64,000 nt of DNA from Catenulispora sp. GP43 (GTDB lineage: Bacteria > Actinomycetota > Actinomycetes > Streptomycetales > Catenulisporaceae). Positions 59,281 through 64,000 of the stretch are shown piece after piece. The stretch covers positions 558,001 through 622,000 of the forward strand of contig NZ_JBGCCT010000003.1 in NCBI RefSeq assembly GCF_041260665.1, written 5' to 3'. The notes under the pieces are model-generated. The model was not told the DNA's origin and searched no databases. It was given only the letters and a program-made list of their open reading frames with translations. Each line of letters starts with the position of its first letter. The stretch's first letter is position 1. The translations under genes were made by a program, and so were the position numbers.

Positions 59281-61311
59281 GTCAATGCGCCTGCCGTGCA
59301 GGTACTGCCGGTCGAAGACGTCCTGCTCGGTCAGGGACGGCTTCGGGACCGGCGTCATGTTCTGGAAGCCGCGTCCGCCGTCGCGCTGCTGGTGCGGCGC
59401 GGGGCGCGAGACGTTCTGCGCGGCCGGGACCGGGGCGACGTACCACTGGTCGTTCCCGTAGAGGAACCACTTGGGGTCGAACCCCGCGCGTTGCAGTGTC
59501 GCCAGCCGTTCCGGCCGCTGTGCGAACACCGCGCGGCCGTCTGGTCCGGGCGCGAACACCTCGGTGACGACCGGGGCCAGCCGGTCGCCGAGACCGTTGA
59601 TCTCCACCACCCGGTCGACGTAGCGCCCGGTGGCGCGCGGCTCCCGCGTGTCCGTGGCCGGATCGGTGTCCATGCGGATGTTCACCACGTAGTGCAGGGT
59701 CTCGGCCGCGAGCTGCACCGCGGAGTCCCTGCTCATGGTGGTGCGCATGCACAGCATGACGAACTTGTTGAACGCCTCCCGTGCCGAGCCGGAGTGGATC
59801 GCGCACAGCGCCGCCCGGCCGCCGGTCGACACCGCCTCCAGCAGCGTGGCCGCCTCCGGGCCGCGCACCTCGCCGACGACCAGCCGCGCCACGTTCATCC
59901 GCAGCGCCACCTCGATGACGTCCGACAGCGTCACCTCGCCGACGCGCCGGCCGTCCGGGCCGCGCTCCGTGGTCCCCGGCCACGACTGGTACGCGACCAT
60001 CCGCGGGTGCCGTCCGATCTCGTCAAGGTTGAGTTCGAACTCTGCCTCGACCGTCGCGTAGCGCTCCATCACCGGGATCTCGGCGGCCAGCGCGCGCAGC
60101 AGCGTCGTCTTGCCCGCGTCGAGCGGTCCGGTGACCACGATCGTCTGGCCGGCCAGCACCGCGCTGCGCAGGAAGGCCGCGATCGCCGGGGAGACCATGC
60201 CGCGCACCACCAGGTCGTCCAGCGTCACCTTCACGACCCGGTGCCGGCGTACGACCAGCGTCGGCCGCTTGGACACGCCGATGGTCCCGGTCAGCCGAGC
60301 GCCGCCGTCCACGGTCAGGTCCAGCAGCGGCTCGGCCGGGGTCAGGACCCGGTGACGCCGGGCGGCCCAGGTGCGCATGTCGGCGAGCAGCGACTCGTCG
60401 GAGGAGGCGATCCTCGGCGCCTTCTCCACGCGGCCGTCGGTGTAGACCACGTGGCCGTCGTCGCAGCCCCGGTACTCGATGGTCTCGACGTCGGGATGGT
60501 CCAGCATCGGGGCCAGGCCGCCCATGCCGAAGACCGAGGCGCCCGCGGCCCGCCGCATCGCGTCCTGCCGGATGTCGTCGACCGCCTGGCCGCGCGCCGC
60601 GGCCCGGGCCGCCCAGGAGTTCACCGCCTCCTCGATGACGGCCATGCCGAAGGCCCGGCGCTGCTCCTCGGTGCCGGAGTCGGGGGCCGCGAACTGGGCG
60701 GAGATCCGGTCGCGCACCTGTTTGCGGATGGCGTCGATGCCGTTCCAGTCGACGGCCGAGAACGCGTGGATCCCTTGGGCGGGCTTGGGTTCCGTCGGGT
60801 ATTCGGAGCCGCCGCCGAACCGGAGCGCGAGTTCGTGGCGCGAGCGGTTCGTCTGGTCGTCCATCTGGTCGTCCATCGGCGGCGCCGAGGGCGCGGGTGC
60901 GGGCGAGGGGGGAACCGGAGCCTGAGGCGGCGGCGGAAGCTGACGCCGACCGGCGCTCGGCGTGCCGTGACGGAACTGCATGGCGCCCCCCACGACCGGC
61001 GGCGGCCCCGGAGGCAGAGCGTGCGCCGGCGGCCGGTCCGGTGACGGACCCAGTTCGCGGACCGGCGCGAGCGGTGGCTTCGGTCCTCTCGCCGGGGCGG
61101 GTGGTTCGGCACTCTGCCGGCTTTCCCAAGGCGGCGTGGCGGGATCGGGGAGTGCGACGCTCTCCCGGTTCAGGAACGCGATGGCATCGCGCAGCTCTGA
61201 TACCTGGTCGCTCCGCCCGGTGCCGCGAGCCCGTCCCGCGCCGCCGGCGGCGCCACTGGTCCCACTGGTGCCGGCTTGGACGCGCCGCGGATCGTTCTTG
61301 TCAGCCGGCAT
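59266..61311 (-). CDS. cpaF: Tad/type II secretion ATPase CpaF (TadA)
   Basis: A 681-residue secretion ATPase. After a disordered Pro/Arg-rich N-terminus (about 180 residues), the ATPase core shows the Walker A motif TGPLDAGKTTLLRALAAE at about residues 393-410 (PLDA replaces the usual ATGS), the Asp box region RYATVEAEFELNLDEIGRHPRMVAY, and Walker B/His-box LVVGEVRGPEAATLLEAVSTGGRAALCAIHSGSAREAFNKF. It powers assembly of Flp/Tad pili. The start overlaps the tadZ stop by 11 bases. TadB and TadC are not found downstream. Confidence 0.9.
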   Translation of the reverse strand: MPADKNDPRRVQAGTSGTSGAAGGAGRARGTGRSDQVSELRDAIAFLNRESVALPDPATPPWESRQSAEPPAPARGPKPPLAPVRELGPSPDRPPAHALPPGPPPVVGGAMQFRHGTPSAGRRQLPPPPQAPVPPSPAPAPSAPPMDDQMDDQTNRSRHELALRFGGGSEYPTEPKPAQGIHAFSAVDWNGIDAIRKQVRDRISAQFAAPDSGTEEQRRAFGMAVIEEAVNSWAARAAARGQAVDDIRQDAMRRAAGASVFGMGGLAPMLDHPDVETIEYRGCDDGHVVYTDGRVEKAPRIASSDESLLADMRTWAARRHRVLTPAEPLLDLTVDGGARLTGTIGVSKRPTLVVRRHRVVKVTLDDLVVRGMVSPAIAAFLRSAVLAGQTIVVTGPLDAGKTTLLRALAAEIPVMERYATVEAEFELNLDEIGRHPRMVAYQSWPGTTERGPDGRRVGEVTLSDVIEVALRMNVARLVVGEVRGPEAATLLEAVSTGGRAALCAIHSGSAREAFNKFVMLCMRTTMSRDSAVQLAAETLHYVVNIRMDTDPATDTREPRATGRYVDRVVEINGLGDRLAPVVTEVFAPGPDGRAVFAQRPERLATLQRAGFDPKWFLYGNDQWYVAPVPAAQNVSRPAPHQQRDGGRGFQNMTPVPKPSLTEQDVFDRQYLHGRRIDSEPH

Positions 61312-62149
61312 GGGCGGCCTCCCCGGGTACCACCGTCAGCCGGCGGCTCGTGGCGACGGTGCGCGCCGGCGGCGCCGGGCGGTTCAAGTGACGGTCGATA
61401 GCAGCTTGCAACTCCCGGATGTCGCGCATGTATCCCGAGCGTGAATAGCCGCTCGGCAGGTTCCGCCGGCCCAGCAGTTCGGCGCCGACCTTGGTGTCGT
61501 GGCGCACCTCGGCGATCACGTCGATCTCCAGCGCCTGCTCGATCGCCTCCCGGGGGTTGTGGCGGCGGGCGCCCGGCGGGATCACGACGCCGGCCAGGCA
61601 CCAGCGCGGGTCGGCGCGCGGCCGGGCGGCGGCCATGTGCGCGGTGATGGTCCCGACCGCGTCGTGGGCCGCGCGGATCTGCTCCAGGTGGTCGCCGGTG
61701 ACCAGCAGCACCAGGTCGGCGTGCTGGATCAGCGGCAGCGGCGCGTGCGCGGCGTGCAGCGGCCCGCAGTCCACGATCACGTCCACCGTCCGCCGCTTCA
61801 CGACCAGCGCCGGCAGCACCCGGGACAGCGGTTCCCAGAGCACTGACACGGCCGCGGCCTGGGCCGGCACCTGGACCCCGGCCAGGAACCGGGCCGGGGA
61901 GCTCGGGCTCAGCGGCTGGACGTAGCGGACGACCTCCTGCCGGATGTCGGTGTGCTGGTGGATCGCGGCCAGGCCGAGCAGGCCCTTGGCCACGTCCCCG
62001 CCGCCCTGCTGGTAGCCGGCGACGATGTCGCCGTAGCGCGGGTCGCACTCGGCCAGCAGCACCGGCCTGGGCCAGGACTCGGCCAGCGCCACCGCCGTGG
62101 TGGTCACTCCGGGCGAGTTCTTGGCCGACACCAGGCAGATCATCGCCAT
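61301..62149 (-). CDS. TadZ/CpaE-like MinD-family ATPase
   Basis: A 282-residue protein. MAMICLVSAKNSPGVTTTAVALAESWPRPVLLAECDPRYGDIVAGY is the deviant Walker A region of MinD/ParA-like proteins; the usual GG(x)GKT reads SPGVTTT, as in actinomycete TadZ homologues. VDVIVDCGPLHAAHAPLPLIQHADLVLLVTGDHLEQI matches the next motif. TadZ localises the Tad machinery. ATG 62149 is preferred because it starts at the conserved MAMICL; the frame is open to GTG 62281 through an Arg-rich stretch. It heads the operon tadZ, cpaF, LysM-BTAD. Confidence 0.82.
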   Translation of the reverse strand: MAMICLVSAKNSPGVTTTAVALAESWPRPVLLAECDPRYGDIVAGYQQGGGDVAKGLLGLAAIHQHTDIRQEVVRYVQPLSPSSPARFLAGVQVPAQAAAVSVLWEPLSRVLPALVVKRRTVDVIVDCGPLHAAHAPLPLIQHADLVLLVTGDHLEQIRAAHDAVGTITAHMAAARPRADPRWCLAGVVIPPGARRHNPREAIEQALEIDVIAEVRHDTKVGAELLGRRNLPSGYSRSGYMRDIRELQAAIDRHLNRPAPPARTVATSRRLTVVPGEAAHAG

Positions 62150-62349
62150 GGCGGGCCCATCGGCGCGGACGCCCGCGTACGCCGGACCGGACCGCGGCCG
62201 CCGGCGGTCGCGATCGGTCGGACGGCCGGCGCGCTCGGGCTGGCGCCGCCGCCGGCGGGGAGTGGCGCGGGTGGGGTCCACATCGGCTGTGCTCTTTCCC
62301 GGTTGTTCGGTGGCGCGGTGGAGCTTTGTGGCATTGCGCGGACTGATGC

Positions 62350-62379
62350 TCTTTAGTGGTACGGTGTCCGTTTCCTCAA
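62350..62379 (-). promoter_or_regulatory. Possible promoter of the Tad operon
   Basis: On the minus strand TTGAGG and TAAAGA are separated by 18 bases. It would start transcription about 200 bases before ATG 62149. The stretch 62150-62673 otherwise holds no gene I can support; it includes the Arg-rich open frame upstream of tadZ. Confidence 0.35.
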
Positions 62380-62673
62380 AAGCTATGAGAACTCTGATTC
62401 AGTTGTAACCAGTCGCGACCGATGTAGTCCTGTGGATTCGTCGGGGTTTCGCGACCGGCGTCGCAGAGCTCTGCCACCGCGGGCCGCGCGCGCCCTCACC
62501 TGGGCCGACTGTGGCCCGCGGAGTCATCGGCGAGCGGCTGAGCTGGGAGTTCGCCGTACATACGTCAGGCATCCCTGTATAGGCGCGCCCAGTGCGGGGT
62601 GTCAATATTCGCCATCAATCAACGCCTGAGTGTGGCGTGCTGGATGACCGTTGGCGGGCGAGCCGGGTTTCGC

Positions 62674-63705
62674 TTACAGGGACTCGGAAATCAGGTCCGT
62701 GTGTTCCGCGGCGCGGCCGTAGGCCATCGACAGGGCCCAGGCCCGCTTGAGATGGAAGTGCAGGCCCATCTCCCACGTGCAGCCCATGCCGCCGTGCACC
62801 TGGATCGCAGACCTCGCATTCGTCACCGCGGCCTCGTCGGCGAGCAGTTTGGCCGCCGACACCGCGGCCGCGGCGGCGGGCAGGTCGGCGCCGTCGTGGC
62901 CGGCCGCCTCGTCGTCGAGCAGCACCGCGGCCGAATGCACGGCGGCGCGGGCCAGCTCGGCGCGCGCGAACATGTCCGCGCACAGGTGCTTGACCGCCTG
63001 GAAGGAGCCGATGGCCCGGCCGAACTGCGTGCGCTGCTTGGCGTAGGCGACCGCGCGCTCGGTCAGCACCGCGGCGATGCCCACCTGGTAGGCGGCGGTC
63101 AGCAGGGCGCCTTCGCGCAGCAGCGCGTCGGCGGTGCCGGCGTCGCCGACGATCTCGCCGCGCAGCGGCTTCTGGCGCAGCCGGTGCAGCGGGACGCAGG
63201 GATCCACAGGGTGTGGAACGGCATCGGCGCGCAGCTCGATCGGTTCGACGCGCAGCACCTGGGTGTGCCCGACGGCACCCGGGGCCTCGCCCTCGACGGT
63301 CTCGACGACCAGCAGCGCGTCCAGCGCGTCGAGGTGCTCCAGGATCTGCGGCTCGCCGCCGGTCAGGTCGCCGAACCCGACCCGGTGCCGGCCGCCCGCG
63401 TACTCCGGGAGCAGCGGCGCGGCCAGCGCGGTGGCGGTGAAGGGGCCGGTGGCCAGGCAGCGTCCCAGCTCCTCGAAGACGTGCACTGATTCGGCATGCC
63501 CGAGGCCGAGGCCGCCGCCGGCCTCCGGCACCCGCACCCCGAAGATCCCGAGCTCGGCCAGGTCGCGCCACAGCGCCACGTCCACACCGCCGATGCCGGC
63601 CTCGGGCGCCTTCTGCCCCGGCGTCCCCGGCGCCGAGTGCTTGCCCAGTACGTCGCGCACCGCGCCGGCCAGCGCCAGCTGGTCCTGTGTCGGCCGGAAG
63701 TCCAT
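62674..63705 (-). CDS. Acyl-CoA dehydrogenase, ChsE2/FadE27-like
   Basis: A 343-residue acyl-CoA dehydrogenase, short like the beta-type subunits of steroid heterotetrameric enzymes. LWRDLAELGIFGVRVPEAGGGLGLG, AVAYAKQRTQFGRAIGSFQAVKHLCADMFARAE and the C-terminal QVHGGMGCTWEMGLHFHLKRAWAL are characteristic. In the middle, the usual substrate-binding signature is weak. ATG 63705 overlaps the stop of the upstream dehydrogenase (TAATG), so the two are coupled and probably form a complex. Confidence 0.88.
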   Translation of the reverse strand: MDFRPTQDQLALAGAVRDVLGKHSAPGTPGQKAPEAGIGGVDVALWRDLAELGIFGVRVPEAGGGLGLGHAESVHVFEELGRCLATGPFTATALAAPLLPEYAGGRHRVGFGDLTGGEPQILEHLDALDALLVVETVEGEAPGAVGHTQVLRVEPIELRADAVPHPVDPCVPLHRLRQKPLRGEIVGDAGTADALLREGALLTAAYQVGIAAVLTERAVAYAKQRTQFGRAIGSFQAVKHLCADMFARAELARAAVHSAAVLLDDEAAGHDGADLPAAAAAVSAAKLLADEAAVTNARSAIQVHGGMGCTWEMGLHFHLKRAWALSMAYGRAAEHTDLISESL

Positions 63706-64000
63706 TACCGCGCACCCCCCTTGGCGGCCGAGGGCTCCTTGGGCAGGCCCAGGATCCGCTCGCCGATGATGTTGCGCTGGACCTGCGAGGTGCCCGCGGC
63801 GATCGTGTACGCCAGGGACCGCAGGCGCTCATAGCCCGGCTCGCCGTCGTAGGTGCACAGCTCGTCGTCGAAGGCCAGCGCGTCCCGGCCGCGGACCTCG
63901 GCGTGCAGGTCGTCCAGGTGCTGCCGGGCTTCGGAGAACCTCAACTTGAAAACTGAGGAACCGGGGCCGGGGACGCCGTCGGCGGAGTGTTCGGCCTCTG
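63705..64000 (-). CDS. Acyl-CoA dehydrogenase, C-terminal part
   Basis: The gene continues beyond the right edge. The visible 97 residues include FSEARQHLDDLHAEVRGRDALAFDDE and the C-terminal LAYTIAAGTSQVQRNIIGERILGLP, the flavin-binding AGTSxxQxNIIxERxLGLP ending of acyl-CoA dehydrogenases such as ChsE1/FadE26. The stop overlaps the next dehydrogenase. A heteromeric pair with that protein is likely. Confidence 0.85.
   Translation of the reverse strand, partial: EAEHSADGVPGPGSSVFKLRFSEARQHLDDLHAEVRGRDALAFDDELCTYDGEPGYERLRSLAYTIAAGTSQVQRNIIGERILGLPKEPSAAKGGAR

Noticed and set aside
62560-62585. A further regulon box upstream of the Tad genes (TACGTCAGGC)
   Set aside because: Only the right half matches; the expected left arm is absent.

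Overview
The window is high-GC DNA with GTG and TTG starts, AAGGAGG-type ribosome sites, coupled ATGA overlaps and several apparently leaderless genes, so it comes from an actinomycete. Cofactor F420 genes, a mycobacterial-type SerC, citrate synthase 2 next to pdxH, IdeR, UdgX, LCP and LysM-BTAD/Tad genes suggest a filamentous soil actinomycete (Catenulispora- or Streptomyces-like). That placement is inference from gene content.

Layout. 1-16.5 kb is mostly a conserved housekeeping block: the end of thpR, serC, a SigE-type sigma factor with a membrane partner, citrate synthase, pdxH, a thioesterase-like gene, udgX, an M48 protease, an MFS exporter with a divergent ArsR-type regulator, ideR, a sortase-anchored surface protein, a small prim-pol-like gene, an NsdA-like regulator and a proline-rich membrane protein. 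17.2-25.7 kb is an accessory island of visibly lower GC. It holds a broken serine recombinase, XRE, TPR and Nudix genes, a 186-nt palindrome, two paralogous lipoproteins, a small secreted protein, an intact IS982-like element with 28-bp terminal repeats, and three copies of the 5' end and upstream region of the gene at 16531-17382. 25.7-31 kb carries a YtrA-type GntR operon, an SDR gene and an LCP operon.

31-56.3 kb, continued by the acyl-CoA dehydrogenases at 62.7-64 kb, is a large CoA-dependent catabolic locus: luciferase-like (F420 or FMN) oxidoreductases, SDRs, fbiC, two AMP-forming acyl-CoA ligases, an Ltp2-like thiolase with a DUF35 partner, two crotonases, an NDP-forming CoA ligase homologue without its CoA-binding domain, a flavin reductase, a zinc alcohol dehydrogenase, a cyclase-family hydrolase and a TetR regulator. 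The main observation is a 19-bp palindrome, consensus ATCTGACGnnnCGTCAGAT, found twelve times in front of these genes, across the TetR gene's own start codon, and in all three copies of the island module. This defines a likely single-regulator catabolic regulon that includes an F420 biosynthesis gene. The substrate is unknown; the aldolase and half-size dehydrogenases recall steroid side-chain degradation.

56.3-62.3 kb is a partial Tad locus on the minus strand: TadZ-like ATPase, CpaF, and a LysM-BTAD protein with a 17-bp tandem repeat at the junction of the last two genes. I found no tRNA, rRNA or CRISPR array.
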